A DNA stretch of 62,044 bases from Bordetella parapertussis. GTDB lineage: Bacteria > Pseudomonadota > Gammaproteobacteria > Burkholderiales > SG8-41. Positions within the stretch are counted from its first letter, which is position 1, and every line of letters starts with the position of its first letter. The DNA lies in assembly GCA_945901405.1 (NCBI GenBank), contig CAMDLH010000011.1, positions 1 through 62,044 on the forward strand, written 5' to 3'. Below are positions 37,499-51,562 of this stretch, in pieces. Both the position numbers and the translations under genes were made by a program. Below the pieces are notes generated by a model. That model did no database searches, was not told the origin of the DNA, and was given only the letters and a program-made list of their open reading frames with translations.

Positions 37499-37522
37499 AA
37501 AAAAAAGGGGCCGCCGGCCCCT
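37499..37522 (-). terminator. Intrinsic terminator/attenuator between rpsB and tsf
   Basis: On the minus strand GGGGCCGGCGGCCCC forms a stem of six GC pairs and is followed by eight T. It lies 22 bp after the rpsB stop and 19 bp before the tsf ATG. Because tsf has no other visible promoter, this probably acts as a partial terminator that lowers tsf and downstream expression relative to rpsB. Confidence 0.85.
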
Positions 37523-37543
37523 GCTTCCGGGTTGTACCCGTGA

Positions 37544-38296
37544 TTACTTGTCCGCTTCCCCGGCCTCTTCGACTTCGACGAATTCATCGCCGCCGCCACG
37601 TACGATTTCGTTCACGCTGTCGTTACGCCCTTCGAGAATAGCGTCGGCCATGCCGCGTGCGTACAAACGAATCGCGCGGCTGGAATCGTCGTTGCCCGGA
37701 ATCACGTAATCGACACCCTGCGGCGTGTGATTGGTATCGACGACCCCAATGACCGGAATGCCCAGCTTGTTGGCTTCCGCCACTGCGTTTTTCTGGTAGC
37801 CCACATCGATCACGAACATCGCGTCGGGCAAGCCGTTCATGTCCTTGATGCCGCCCAGGCTGCGTTGCAGTTTCGCCAGCTCGCGCTGGAACATCAGCCC
37901 TTCTTTCTTGAGCAGCTTTTCCATCGAGCCGTCCGCGACCATGGCTTCCAGGTCGTGCAGCCGCTTGATCGATTGCTTGACGGTTTTGTAGTTGGTCAAC
38001 ATGCCGCCCAGCCAGCGGTCGTCCACGAACGGCGACGAGCAACGCACGGCTTCCTCGCGGATGATGTCGCGCGCCTGGCGCTTGGTGGCGACGAACAGCA
38101 CGCTACCCTTGTTGGCAGTCAACTGGCGCGCGAATTTAATCGCCGCGTTGTACATCTCCAGGGTTTTTTCGAGATTGACGATGTGGATCTTGTTGCGATG
38201 GCCGAAAATATACGGGGCCATCCTTGGGTTCCAATAACGGGTCTGATGCCCGAAATGGACGCCCGCTTCGAGCATCTCACGCATGGTGACTGACAT
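37544..38296 (-). CDS. rpsB: 30S ribosomal protein S2
   Basis: 250 aa. Starts [20 protein letters not shown], followed by [20 protein letters not shown], the S2 signatures, then [40 protein letters not shown] and [20 protein letters not shown]. It is the first gene of the translation/envelope gene run. The 324-bp divergent gap upstream holds its likely promoter. Autoregulation of rpsB-tsf by S2 through the leader is known in related bacteria. Confidence 0.98.
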   Translation of the reverse strand: MSVTMREMLEAGVHFGHQTRYWNPRMAPYIFGHRNKIHIVNLEKTLEMYNAAIKFARQLTANKGSVLFVATKRQARDIIREEAVRCSSPFVDDRWLGGMLTNYKTVKQSIKRLHDLEAMVADGSMEKLLKKEGLMFQRELAKLQRSLGGIKDMNGLPDAMFVIDVGYQKNAVAEANKLGIPVIGVVDTNHTPQGVDYVIPGNDDSSRAIRLYARGMADAILEGRNDSVNEIVRGGGDEFVEVEEAGEADK

Positions 38297-38439
38297 TACA
38301 TTCTCCTGTTAGGGTTAAGCCTCCATCCGCCATGACCAGTCCATTTGCGATCCTGAACCGGCACCCGTAACGGGGCGGATGTGCGTATTTAAAATCAAAG
38401 TTTCGTTTCTAGCCCAGCCACACAACTCTTATAGACCGA

Positions 38440-38480
38440 GCTAACTCATTATTTTAACACGATAAGTTAGCCGTACTCAA
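38440..38480 (-). promoter_or_regulatory. Candidate rpsB promoter overlapped by an inverted repeat
   Basis: On the minus strand TTGAGT (38475-38480) and TAAAAT (38451-38456) are 18 bp apart. An inverted repeat, GCTAACT at 38440 and AGTTAGC ending at 38471, spans the spacer and the -10 box. The rest of the 38297-38620 gap holds a leader of about 140 nt before rpsB and an AT-rich element copy near map; I see no gene in it. Confidence 0.5.
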
Positions 38481-38550
38481 GCAACGCAAGCTAGCGTTAC
38501 GGGGGTACAGCTACAGCGAACGTCTCCCGTCAATCTGAAATACAATAACG

Positions 38551-38573
38551 CATCCAAAAAACAAGCACTTATC
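38551..38573 (+). repeat. Dispersed AT-rich element upstream of map
   Basis: The plus strand reads CATCC, then AAAAAACAAGCACTTATC. The core AAAAACANNNACTTA is intact although the left flank differs. It is oriented with map and lies about 50 bp before its start. Confidence 0.6.
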
Positions 38574-38620
38574 GCGCGATTTTCAGCCGTTGTGTCACCC
38601 GCCCATACACGCCCCTTGTC

Positions 38621-39415
38621 ATGCCCATAGAAATCAAAACATCCGAAGACATCGAAAAAATGCGCATGGCCGGCAAGCTCGCCTCCGAGGTTCTGGACTA
38701 CATCACGCCATTCGTCACCGTGGGCCGGAGTACCGCCGAAATTGACAAGCTGTGCCATGACTACATGGTTGACGTGCAGGCTGTGGTGCCGGCGCCGCTT
38801 AATTATTGTCCGCCAGGCTACCAGCCCTATCCCAAGTCGATATGCACCTCGGTCAATCACGTGGTGTGCCATGGCATACCGGGTGACAAGAAATTGCGTA
38901 ACGGCGACGTCGTCAATATCGACATCACCGTGATCAAGGACGGCTACCACGGCGACACCAGCCGCATGTTCTATGTTGGTGCGCCATCGATACAAGCGCG
39001 GCGCCTGTGCGACATCACCTACGATTGCATGTGGCGCGGCATACGCGCCGTGAAACCCGGCGCACGCCTGGGCGATATCGGACATGCCATCCAAAGCCAC
39101 GCCGAGGGCAACGGATTCAGCGTGGTACGTGAATTCTGCGGGCACGGAATCGGCCGCCGCTTCCACGAAGAACCACAAGTCGTGCATTACGGCCGCCCCG
39201 GCACCGGAGTACCGCTCAGCGCCGGCATGACTTTCACCATCGAGCCCATGATCAACGCCGGACGCGCCGATATACGCGGCCTTGCCGACGGCTGGACCAT
39301 CGTTACCAAGGACCATAGCCTTTCGGCGCAGTGGGAGCACACGGTATTGGTCACCGAAACCGGTTTTGAAGTATTGACCCGTTCGGCGGGCACGCCGCCG
39401 CCGCCGGCTGACTGA
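38621..39415 (+). CDS. map: Type I methionine aminopeptidase
   Basis: Removes the initiator Met from nascent proteins. It is 264 aa. The five metal ligands are found in VVNIDITVIKDGYHGDTSRM (two Asp), EFCGHGIGRRFHEEP (His), FTIEPMINAG (Glu) and WEHTVLVTETGFEVLT (Glu). It is divergent from rpsB, a common arrangement, and is followed by glnD after 22 bp. Confidence 0.98.
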   Translation: MPIEIKTSEDIEKMRMAGKLASEVLDYITPFVTVGRSTAEIDKLCHDYMVDVQAVVPAPLNYCPPGYQPYPKSICTSVNHVVCHGIPGDKKLRNGDVVNIDITVIKDGYHGDTSRMFYVGAPSIQARRLCDITYDCMWRGIRAVKPGARLGDIGHAIQSHAEGNGFSVVREFCGHGIGRRFHEEPQVVHYGRPGTGVPLSAGMTFTIEPMINAGRADIRGLADGWTIVTKDHSLSAQWEHTVLVTETGFEVLTRSAGTPPPPAD

Positions 39416-39437
39416 TTGTCTGTGTGACCGCCTGATT

Positions 39438-42032
39438 ATGTCCGCCGTTATTCCGGCAACCTCCACGCCCAAGGCACCGGACTCCGCGATGGATCATTGG
39501 CGTCAGTCGCTCGCCGGCGAACGCGAGGCGCTACGCGCACGCTTCATGGCCAAACCCGCGGTTACGGATATCCTGCGGCGGCACTGTACCGTGGTGGATC
39601 GTCAGTTACGCGAAGTCTGGCGCGCGCAAGGCATGCCCGCCGATCTGGCGCTGGCGGCCGTTGGCGGTTATGGCCGCGGCCAGCTTTTCCCATGTTCGGA
39701 TATAGACATTCTCATCCTGCTGCCGCGGCCCGCCGACGCAGCGTTGCAGGAACAAGTGCGCAATCTCGTGAGCCTGTGGTGGGACATCGGGCTTGAGGCC
39801 GGGCACAGCGTGCGCACCATCGACGAATGCATCGACATGGCGCGCCAGGACATCACGGTTCAAACCACGCTGATCGAGGCGCGGCTGCTGGCCGGCAATC
39901 GCGCGCTTTACCGGAAGTTCGTGGACAAGACGACTACCGAGATCGCGCCATTGCAATTCATGCAGGCGAAAATGCTCGAGCAACAGCAGCGGCACGCGCG
40001 TTACAGCGAGACCAATCTCGAGCCCAACGTCAAGGAAAAAGCCGGCGGGCTGCGTGACCTGCACAACATTCTGTGGATTGCGCGCGCCACGGGTGCTGGC
40101 AAGAGTTGGGCCGATCTGGTGCGCCGGGGCATCATCACCAGCGCCGAGTCGCGCGACATTCGGCGCCATGAGCGGCTGCTGCAATCGCTGCGCATGCGCC
40201 TGCATTATCTGGCGGGCCGGCGCGAGGATCGTTTGTTGTTCGACCATCAGACCGAACTCGCGCGGCAGTTACGACTTGTCAACCGGCCGAACCGGCTGGC
40301 CAGCGAACAACTGATGCAGCGTTATTACCGCACCGCCAAGTCGGTGATGCAGATCGGCGCGGTGGTGATCGAAAACCTGCGCTCGCGCGCAACCGGCGCG
40401 CGCAGCATACCGTTGCGGCCGCTCAACGCCCGCTTCGGCATACGCGGCGAAGTGCTGGCGATACGCAATGATGCAATTTACCAGCGCGAGCCGGCGGCGA
40501 TCCTCGAAACCTTTCAGTTGATGCAGCAGCATCCGGAGTTAAAGGGCATCGGCGCCAACACGCTGCGCGCATTGTGGCGCGCGCGCAATCAAATCAGCCC
40601 GAAATATCGCCGCGAGCCGGCGCATCGCGAGCAGTTCATGCAAATCCTGCGCAGTGAAACTCGCATGATTCGCGAACTGCGGCGCATGAGCGAATACGGC
40701 ATCCTTGGCCGCTACCTTCCGGCGTTCGGCCGCATCGTCGGGCAAATGCAGCACGACCTGTATCATGTCTATACGGTCGATGAGCACATACTGAAAGTCG
40801 TGCGCAATCTGCGGCGCTTCGCGGTGCCAGAACTCGCGCACGAGTTTCCGCTGTGCAGCCGGCTGTTCAGCGAATTCGCGCGGCCCGAAGTGTTGTATCT
40901 CGCGGGCATGTTTCACGACATCGCCAAGGGCCGCGGCGGCGATCACTCCACGCTGGGCAAGGCCGACGCGATGAAATTCTGCCGCGAGCACGGGCTGTCC
41001 GCCGCCGATTGCGCGCTTGTGACTTGGCTGGTGGAACAGCACCTGATGATGTCGCAGACCGCGCAGAAGCAGGATCTGTCCGACGCCGGGGTGATTCGCG
41101 CGTTCGCCGAAAAGGTCAAGGACGAGCGGCGTCTGGTTGCGTTATACCTGCTGACCGTCGCCGACATACGCGGCACCAGTCCCAAGGTGTGGAATGCGTG
41201 GAAAGGCAAGTTGCTCGAAGACCTGTATGCGTTAACGCGCCGTCTGCTGACCGGGGATAACGCGGTCATCGAGAACAGTCATCGCGCGCGCCAGGAGCAG
41301 GCGCGCGCGACGCTGCGGCTCTACGCGATCGCCGACGAAACTATCGACCGTTTCTGGGGAAAACTCGACATTCCGTACTTTTTGCGCCATGACGCGCAAG
41401 AAGTTGCATGGCATACGCGGCTGCTCAATTACTGCGCGGATGCCGCCGAGCCGGTGGTCAAGGCGCGTCTGTCGCCGGTTGGCGAAGGCTTGCAGGTGAT
41501 GGTGTATGTCCTTGATCAAAAAGAACTTTTTGCGCGCATTTGCAGCTTTTTCGAGAGCATGCGATTCACCATCCACGAGGCGCGCATTTACACCACGCGC
41601 CACGGCTATGCGCTCGATACCTTCCAGGTGCAGGATCCGGACAATCCGCGGCCGGACTATCGCGATCTGATGAGCTATATCGAACACGAGCTAAGTGAAC
41701 GGCTGCGCCTGAAATCGCCGCTGCCGGCGCTCACGCAACCGCGGTTGAACCGCCAACTGCGGCACTTTCCGATTTCACCCGAGGTGGATATTCAGCAGGA
41801 CGAACGCGGCGTCTACAAGGTGCTGTCTGTGATCGCGGGCGACAGGCCCGGCTTGCTGTCACGCATCGCGCGCGTGTTCATCGCCAATGGCATCAATCTG
41901 CATACCGCGAAAATCAACACACTGGGCGCGCGCGCCGAGGATACGTTTTTGATCACCGGCGAGACATTGAGCGACGCGAAGCAGGTCGTGCGGTTCGAGA
42001 CCGAACTCATCGAACAACTGAAGACGCAGTAA
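39438..42032 (+). CDS. glnD: Bifunctional PII uridylyltransferase / uridylyl-removing enzyme
   Basis: The nitrogen sensor: uridylylates PII proteins when glutamine is low and removes UMP when it is high. It is 864 aa. The nucleotidyltransferase site is VGGYGRGQLFPCSDIDILIL (about residues 75-94). The HD hydrolase site is LAGMFHDIAKGRGGDHSTLG. Two C-terminal ACT domains bind glutamine (around VYVLDQKELFARICSFFESM and VLSVIAGDRPGLLSRIARVF). The map-glnD order is conserved in proteobacteria. Confidence 0.97.
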   Translation: MSAVIPATSTPKAPDSAMDHWRQSLAGEREALRARFMAKPAVTDILRRHCTVVDRQLREVWRAQGMPADLALAAVGGYGRGQLFPCSDIDILILLPRPADAALQEQVRNLVSLWWDIGLEAGHSVRTIDECIDMARQDITVQTTLIEARLLAGNRALYRKFVDKTTTEIAPLQFMQAKMLEQQQRHARYSETNLEPNVKEKAGGLRDLHNILWIARATGAGKSWADLVRRGIITSAESRDIRRHERLLQSLRMRLHYLAGRREDRLLFDHQTELARQLRLVNRPNRLASEQLMQRYYRTAKSVMQIGAVVIENLRSRATGARSIPLRPLNARFGIRGEVLAIRNDAIYQREPAAILETFQLMQQHPELKGIGANTLRALWRARNQISPKYRREPAHREQFMQILRSETRMIRELRRMSEYGILGRYLPAFGRIVGQMQHDLYHVYTVDEHILKVVRNLRRFAVPELAHEFPLCSRLFSEFARPEVLYLAGMFHDIAKGRGGDHSTLGKADAMKFCREHGLSAADCALVTWLVEQHLMMSQTAQKQDLSDAGVIRAFAEKVKDERRLVALYLLTVADIRGTSPKVWNAWKGKLLEDLYALTRRLLTGDNAVIENSHRARQEQARATLRLYAIADETIDRFWGKLDIPYFLRHDAQEVAWHTRLLNYCADAAEPVVKARLSPVGEGLQVMVYVLDQKELFARICSFFESMRFTIHEARIYTTRHGYALDTFQVQDPDNPRPDYRDLMSYIEHELSERLRLKSPLPALTQPRLNRQLRHFPISPEVDIQQDERGVYKVLSVIAGDRPGLLSRIARVFIANGINLHTAKINTLGARAEDTFLITGETLSDAKQVVRFETELIEQLKTQ

Positions 42033-42041
42033 CGCCGACGC

Positions 42042-42575
42042 TCAGTCGTCGGCAACATCCTCGCCGGGAAACAATTCCTCGGTGAATCCGAAGTTGCGAA
42101 AATCACGGATCCGCATCGGATACAGTATGCCTTGCAGGTGATCGCACTCGTGTTGCACCACGCGCGCATGAAAATCGCTGACGGTGCGGTCGATATGCTT
42201 GCCGTGTTCGTCCTTGCCTTCGTAACGCAGCCGCGTGAAGCGCGGCACCAGCCCGCGCATGCCCGGCACCGAGAGGCAGCCTTCCCAGCCCTCCTCCATT
42301 TTTTCATCCACGGGCGTGATTTTCGGGTTTATCAGCACCGTGAACGGCACTTGTTCGGCATCCGGGTAACGCGGATTCGACTTCACGCCAAAAATCACCA
42401 CCTGCAAGCCGACGCCAATTTGCGGCGCCGCCAGCCCTGCCCCGTCGAGCGCGGCCATGGTGTCGCGCATGTCGTCGAGCAACGCTTTTAGTGCGGCAGT
42501 ACCAAAGCGCTTGACCGGCTTGGACACATCCAACAACCGCGAATCACCCATGCGCAACACCGGTCTAATCGCCAT
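42042..42575 (-). CDS. def: Peptide deformylase
   Basis: Zinc/iron hydrolase that removes the formyl group from new proteins, acting before the aminopeptidase encoded by map. It is 177 aa. Motif 1 is GLAAPQIG (about 47-54), motif 2 EGCLSVPG with metal ligand Cys100, and motif 3 QHECDHLQG with ligands His142 and His146 and catalytic Glu143. It overlaps the mtnP-like gene end by 11 bp on the same strand. Many betaproteobacteria have a second def near fmt, so this may be a paralogue. Confidence 0.95.
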   Translation of the reverse strand: MAIRPVLRMGDSRLLDVSKPVKRFGTAALKALLDDMRDTMAALDGAGLAAPQIGVGLQVVIFGVKSNPRYPDAEQVPFTVLINPKITPVDEKMEEGWEGCLSVPGMRGLVPRFTRLRYEGKDEHGKHIDRTVSDFHARVVQHECDHLQGILYPMRIRDFRNFGFTEELFPGEDVADD

Positions 42576-43311
42576 TACCCGCCGCCAGATGGTTGATGAT
42601 GGAGATCACCTGCTGCATCAGTTGACGCGACAAGACTTCAGCGCGCGCAAGGTCGATGCGCCCGGCGCTTTCCCCGCGCCCTGCCGCGTGGTTGACCACG
42701 ACGGCGATCGCCGCGTACTGCATGCCGAGTTCACGCGCCAGCGCGGCCTCCGGCATGCCAGTCATGCCCACCATGTCGCAGCCATCGCGTGCGAGGCGAT
42801 TGATCTCCGCGGCGGTCTCAAGACGCGGCCCTTGTGTGCAACCGTAGACTCCGCCATCGTGCACCGCGACTTGCGCAAGTGCCGCCGCGCGCAAAATGCG
42901 CTCGCGCAGTTCCTCGCCATACGGCTGGGTAAAATCGATGTGCGTCACGCCACGCGCGGAACCATCGAAAAAAGTCGCCTCGCGGCCGTGGCTGTAATCG
43001 ACAATCTGATCGGGCACGGCAAGCGAACCCGGAACGAACGATGCGCCGATGCCGCCGACGGTCGCCACCGCCACGACCTCGCGCGCGCCCAATTCGTGCA
43101 GCGCCCATAAATTGGCGCGATAGTTGATCCGGTGCGGTGGAATGGTATGGCCGTATCCGTGACGGGCGAGGAACATGACTTCGCGCCCGCCGAGTGTTCC
43201 GGTGGTTATCGCGCTCGAGGGCTCGCCGTACGGTGTGCGCACCACCCGCCGTGTAGCCGCGCTCAAGCCGGTAAACTGATCCAGCCCGCTTCCGCCGATG
43301 ATCGCCAACAT
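42565..43311 (-). CDS. Methylthioadenosine/methylthioinosine phosphorylase family
   Basis: Purine nucleoside phosphorylase of the MTAP/PNP type, 248 aa from the ATG at 43311 ([16 protein letters not shown]). A longer reading from 43485 overlaps hpt and has no family support. Phosphate and purine binding elements: [50 protein letters not shown] and [20 protein letters not shown]. The choice between adenine (MTA) and hypoxanthine (MTI) substrates depends on a few residues I cannot assign safely. Next to hpt it fits purine salvage. Confidence 0.85.
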   Translation of the reverse strand: MLAIIGGSGLDQFTGLSAATRRVVRTPYGEPSSAITTGTLGGREVMFLARHGYGHTIPPHRINYRANLWALHELGAREVVAVATVGGIGASFVPGSLAVPDQIVDYSHGREATFFDGSARGVTHIDFTQPYGEELRERILRAAALAQVAVHDGGVYGCTQGPRLETAAEINRLARDGCDMVGMTGMPEAALARELGMQYAAIAVVVNHAAGRGESAGRIDLARAEVLSRQLMQQVISIINHLAAGNGD

Positions 43312-43316
43312 GCCGT

Positions 43317-43868
43317 TCACTGCCCGCTGTCCTTTAACGCATAAATAGCCGGAAGATTGCGCCAGTATCCATGCGCATCCATGCCGAATCCAAACACATA
43401 ACGGTCGGGCGCCGTCAGGCCGGTGAAATCCGCGCCTATCGACTTCGCGCGGCCGGTAACCTTGTCGATCAACACCGCCGTCCACACGCGCCGCGCGCCC
43501 GCCGCCATAAGTTTATCGCGTAACGCCGCGAGCGTGATGCCCTCGTCGAGGATATCGTCGAGCAGCAAAACATCGCGCCCGGACGCATTGGTTTCGGGCA
43601 GATAGCGCCATTGCAACGCCCCGCCGCTCGTAGCGTCGCCATAACGCGTGACATCGGCGTAGTCGAACTCCAGCGCAAACGGAAGTTGCGTCATCAAGTG
43701 TCCCGCAAACACCGTGCCGCCGCGCATCACGCATAGCACCAGCGGATTCGCGTGCGCCAGCGCGCCGGAAATTTCCGCGGCAACGCGCGTGATCGCCGCA
43801 TCGATGCTTTCGGCGGAATGAATTTTGTCCGCTTCAGTGAGCAAGCGGCGCGCGGCGTCGGGAGTCAC
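43317..43868 (-). CDS. hpt: Hypoxanthine/guanine phosphoribosyltransferase
   Basis: Purine salvage enzyme: base plus PRPP to nucleotide. It is 183 aa. The PRPP-binding motif is DVLLLDDILDEGITLAALRD, and NPLVLCVMRGGTVFAGHLMT is the pyrophosphate loop. APDRYVFGFGMDAHGYWRNL ends the fold as in short HPRTs. It lies 5 bp before the phosphorylase gene, so the two products act in sequence: free hypoxanthine released by phosphorolysis is reclaimed here. Confidence 0.9.
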   Translation of the reverse strand: MTPDAARRLLTEADKIHSAESIDAAITRVAAEISGALAHANPLVLCVMRGGTVFAGHLMTQLPFALEFDYADVTRYGDATSGGALQWRYLPETNASGRDVLLLDDILDEGITLAALRDKLMAAGARRVWTAVLIDKVTGRAKSIGADFTGLTAPDRYVFGFGMDAHGYWRNLPAIYALKDSGQ

Positions 43869-43899
43869 GGCAGTAAGCGGCGCTGAGCGACTCGCAGGT

Positions 43900-47962
<4,063 letters not shown>

Positions 47963-47975
47963 GGGATGCGTGCGC

Positions 47976-50900
47976 TCACGCGGCTTCCGACAGTTTCAGC
48001 GCTTCGTCGATATCCACCGCCACCACGCGCGATACGCCGGCTTCCTGCATGGTGATGCCGAGTAATTGATTGGCGAGTTCCATGGTGATTTTATTGTGGC
48101 TGATAAACAGAAACTGAGATTTTTCGGACATCCGTTTCACCAGTTCGCAGAATCGGCCGGTGTTGTGATCGTCGAGCGGCGCATCCACCTCGTCAAGCAG
48201 GCAAAACGGCGCCGGGTTCAACTGGAACAACGAGAATACCAGCGACAATGCAGTGAGCGCCTTTTCTCCGCCGGAAAGCAGATGGATGGTGCTGTTTTTC
48301 TTGCCCGGCGGCTGCGCCATCACGTGCACTCCGCAGTCGAGTATCTCTTCGCCCGTCAATATGAGTTTCGCCTGTCCGCCGCCGAACAACGCCGGGAACA
48401 TTTCGCTGAAATGACGGTTTACCTCGTCGAACGTGGCTTGCAACCGTTCGCGCGTCTCGCGGTCGATGCGGCGTATCGCGTCTTCCAGCGTGCTCATCGC
48501 CGCGGTCAGATCCTGCGATTGCGCATCGAGATAGTTGCGCCGTTCCTCGGCCGCTTTTAATTCTTCGAGCGCGGCCAGATTCACCGCGCCCAGCGCGCGT
48601 ATCTCCTCGTTTAAGCGGTTGATTTCGTTTTGCATGGCGCCCGAGCGCGTGCCTTTCTCCAGCAAAGCCGCCAGCGCTTCATCGCTTGCGCCGGCCTCGA
48701 TCAACTGCTGCGCGTATTGTTCCTCGGTGAGCCGCGCCTCCTGCTCCTTCAATCGCACTTCCGCGATACGGTCACGCAAGGGCGTGAGCTTCTGCTCGCT
48801 TTCGAGCCGCTCTTGTTCTACAGCGCGCAGCTGCGTCTCCATGCCTTCAAGTGCATCACGCGCGGCCGCCAGCGCCTGTTCGCGTTGCGCACGCGTGTTC
48901 AGCGCCTGCTGCAACTGTGCCTGCCACGGCACCTCGTCAAAACCCTCAAGGTCACGGTTGGCTCCCGCAACATTGTCTTCCACCGCGGCGATGGCCGCGC
49001 TCAACAACTCGATGGAGTTTCCTATCTCATTGATTTTATTGAATAATGTTTGCTTGTTGAAAGTGGCTTGTTGATGCAGGTGCTGGGCTTGCTGCATCGC
49101 CTCGCGTTGCTGCCGCAGCGCGGCTTCGGCCTGCTGATAATGCGCCAGCGATTGATCAACCTGCGACACGATTTCAGCGCTGCTTGCCTGCAACTGTTCG
49201 AGGCGCGTTTCGGCGGCCAGGCGGCTGGCGGTTTCGGTATCGGTTTGCGCGGCGAGTTCAGCCAATTCCGCGGTGATCTGCTCGCCGCGCAGCGTCGCGC
49301 GTTGCGTCTGTTCCGACAGACGCAGGGTCTCGATGCGCGCGTTATGAAACTGCTGCTGTGTTTCATCGACCTCATCGCGCAGCTGGGCGAGCGCTCTTCT
49401 GGCCGCGGCAATCGCGTCTTCGTCCGCCGCCACCGTCGCCTTGCGTTCGTTGAGCAAGGCGAGGCCCTGCGTAACCTGCCGAGCGAGGTTTTCGATCTCG
49501 CGCTGGCGCGACAATACGCCATGAAGCTCCGTGTCGGGCGTATAAAAACTGACGCTGTGACGCGTAAACAAATAGCCGTTGGGCGTCACCAGCATCGCGC
49601 CTGGCGCAAGAGCAGCGCGTGCGGCCATGCCCGCCGCCGAATCGGTGGCGACATACACATCGTGCAGCCATTCGGTCAGCACCGCTTCAAGCCTCGCGTC
49701 GCGGCAGGTCACGTAACGTTTGAGCGGCGTCATGCCCTGCGCTGCGGATGCGGGCGCCGCTTGCGGCGCGCTGCCCGCATCGATAACGGTAATCTTTCCC
49801 GGCGGCGCTTGCGTCAGCCAGTCCGCGCGGCCGTCCAGGCTATCGAGCGTGATGCCATTCAGACGTTCGCGCAACACGGCTTCAAGCGCATCTTCCCACC
49901 CGGCTTCGATCTGCACGCCCTGCCAGACACGCGGAGATTTATCCAGATGGCGGGCGGCAAGCCATGCCTCCATGTCGGCGCCCCTGGCGAGCTTTTCCTG
50001 CAATTGCGACAGCGCGTGTATGCGCGCTTCGAGTCCGGTGACCTGCTGCAACGCCACGTCAAGCGCCTGCTCCTTGTCGCGTAGCGCCTGTTCCAGCCCC
50101 GGCAAACGCGTCTCGCCACCGGTCAGTTGCTCACGCTTGCTGGCGAGCAGTTGTTCGAGCTCCTGGGTGCGGCCGCGCAATTCGTTCAACAAATCATCGT
50201 TGCGCGCGGGCAGCGCCTCGCGTTCCTCGTCCAGCCGCAACTGGCGCGCCGCGAGCTGCTCGAGCAGGCGGCCCGCGTGTTCGATACGCGTTTGCTCCAC
50301 ATGCAGATTCTGCTGCGCTTGCGCGAGCGCGTGCTGCAATTCCTCGCGGCGGCCATGGCTCGCGCGGTAAGCGTCTTCGGCTTGCGGCAACTTCTCGGAT
50401 TCACCGGCGACCCCGGCCTCGGCATCGGCCGCGGCTTCCTCGGCGCGCCGCAGTTCGTTGCGTGAGTCATCAATAGTGCGTTGCGCCGTCAGCAACTGGC
50501 CGTGGCTGGCGTCGCGCTGCGAAATCAGGGTGGCGATGTGATGCTCGATGCGCTGGCGGCTTTCGCGCACATGCGAAATCTGCTGCTCGATGCGCGCGAC
50601 TTCGGCATTGGTTTCGTAGAGCGCGCCCTGGCACGCATGCAACTCGTCGCCGCCGCGGTAATGCGTTGCGCGCAGTTCCTCGAGGCGCTTCTCGGTTTCG
50701 CGCAGCTTGGAGATTTCCGCCTCCAGTTCAATGCCGGCACGCTCGATCTCGCGCGCATGGCGATTGCGCGCCGATGCAGCCTCCTGGCGGCGCGTATACC
50801 ACAGCAGGTTCTGCGTGGTGTGCAACTCGCCTTGGAGTTCATGATAGCGGCGCGCGACCTCGGCCTGCTCCTGCAAATGTTCAAGCTGCTTGGCGAGTTC

Positions 50901-51497
50901 CTGCCGTATGTCGTCCACGCGCAGCAGGTTCTCGCGCGTGTCGCGCAGGCGCGATTCCGTCTCGCGGCGGCGTTCGCGGTATTTCGATACGCCCGCGGCT
51001 TCTTCAAGGAACACACGCAATTCCTCGGGCTTGGCCTCGATGATGCGCGAGATCATGCCCTGTTCGATGATTGCGTAGGCGCGCGCGCCCAGTCCCGTGC
51101 CGAGGAATATATCCGCGATATCGCGGCGGCGCACCAGGATATTGTTGATGTAGTAGGTGGAATCGCCTTCGCGCTCGAGCACGCGCTTGATCGCTATTTC
51201 ACCGTATGACGACCACTGCCCCGCCGCCTTGCCCAGGCTGTTGTCGAAAGTGAGTTCGACCATCGCACGATTGACCGGCTTGCGGTCGCCCGAACCGTTA
51301 AACAACACGTCCTGCATGGTCTCGCCGCGCAGGTGGCGCGCGGAGGTTTCACCCAGCACCCAGCGCACCGCATCGATGACGTTTGATTTACCGCAACCGT
51401 TGGGGCCGACGATGCCTACTCTTTGCCCCGGAACCGGAATATGAGTGGGATCTACAAAAGACTTGAAACCTGCAAGATTGATCTGGGTAAGGCGCAA
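47976..51497 (-). CDS. smc: Chromosome segregation protein SMC
   Basis: Condensin ATPase, 1173 aa from a TTG at 51497. That codon aligns with the family start MRLTQI-LAGFKSFVDPT. An ATG at 51536 would add 13 residues (MRHSIITSAAVEK) and is the alternative. Walker A is GIVGPNGCGKSNVIDAVRWV. Two coiled-coil arms flank a hinge (about residues 515-680, with APGAMLVTPNGYLFTRHSVS). The C-terminal head has the signature LLSGGEKALTALSLVFSLFQ and Walker B FCLLDEVDAPLDDHN. A short AT-rich patch in the returning coiled coil (TLFNKINEI, 49020-49065) resembles the dispersed element. Confidence 0.95.
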   Translation of the reverse strand: MRLTQINLAGFKSFVDPTHIPVPGQRVGIVGPNGCGKSNVIDAVRWVLGETSARHLRGETMQDVLFNGSGDRKPVNRAMVELTFDNSLGKAAGQWSSYGEIAIKRVLEREGDSTYYINNILVRRRDIADIFLGTGLGARAYAIIEQGMISRIIEAKPEELRVFLEEAAGVSKYRERRRETESRLRDTRENLLRVDDIRQELAKQLEHLQEQAEVARRYHELQGELHTTQNLLWYTRRQEAASARNRHAREIERAGIELEAEISKLRETEKRLEELRATHYRGGDELHACQGALYETNAEVARIEQQISHVRESRQRIEHHIATLISQRDASHGQLLTAQRTIDDSRNELRRAEEAAADAEAGVAGESEKLPQAEDAYRASHGRREELQHALAQAQQNLHVEQTRIEHAGRLLEQLAARQLRLDEEREALPARNDDLLNELRGRTQELEQLLASKREQLTGGETRLPGLEQALRDKEQALDVALQQVTGLEARIHALSQLQEKLARGADMEAWLAARHLDKSPRVWQGVQIEAGWEDALEAVLRERLNGITLDSLDGRADWLTQAPPGKITVIDAGSAPQAAPASAAQGMTPLKRYVTCRDARLEAVLTEWLHDVYVATDSAAGMAARAALAPGAMLVTPNGYLFTRHSVSFYTPDTELHGVLSRQREIENLARQVTQGLALLNERKATVAADEDAIAAARRALAQLRDEVDETQQQFHNARIETLRLSEQTQRATLRGEQITAELAELAAQTDTETASRLAAETRLEQLQASSAEIVSQVDQSLAHYQQAEAALRQQREAMQQAQHLHQQATFNKQTLFNKINEIGNSIELLSAAIAAVEDNVAGANRDLEGFDEVPWQAQLQQALNTRAQREQALAAARDALEGMETQLRAVEQERLESEQKLTPLRDRIAEVRLKEQEARLTEEQYAQQLIEAGASDEALAALLEKGTRSGAMQNEINRLNEEIRALGAVNLAALEELKAAEERRNYLDAQSQDLTAAMSTLEDAIRRIDRETRERLQATFDEVNRHFSEMFPALFGGGQAKLILTGEEILDCGVHVMAQPPGKKNSTIHLLSGGEKALTALSLVFSLFQLNPAPFCLLDEVDAPLDDHNTGRFCELVKRMSEKSQFLFISHNKITMELANQLLGITMQEAGVSRVVAVDIDEALKLSEAA

Positions 51498-51562
51498 TTT
51501 CTCTACAGCCGCTGAGGTTATAATCGAATGGCGCATTCTAACTGATTTGACTCGCCGCGATA

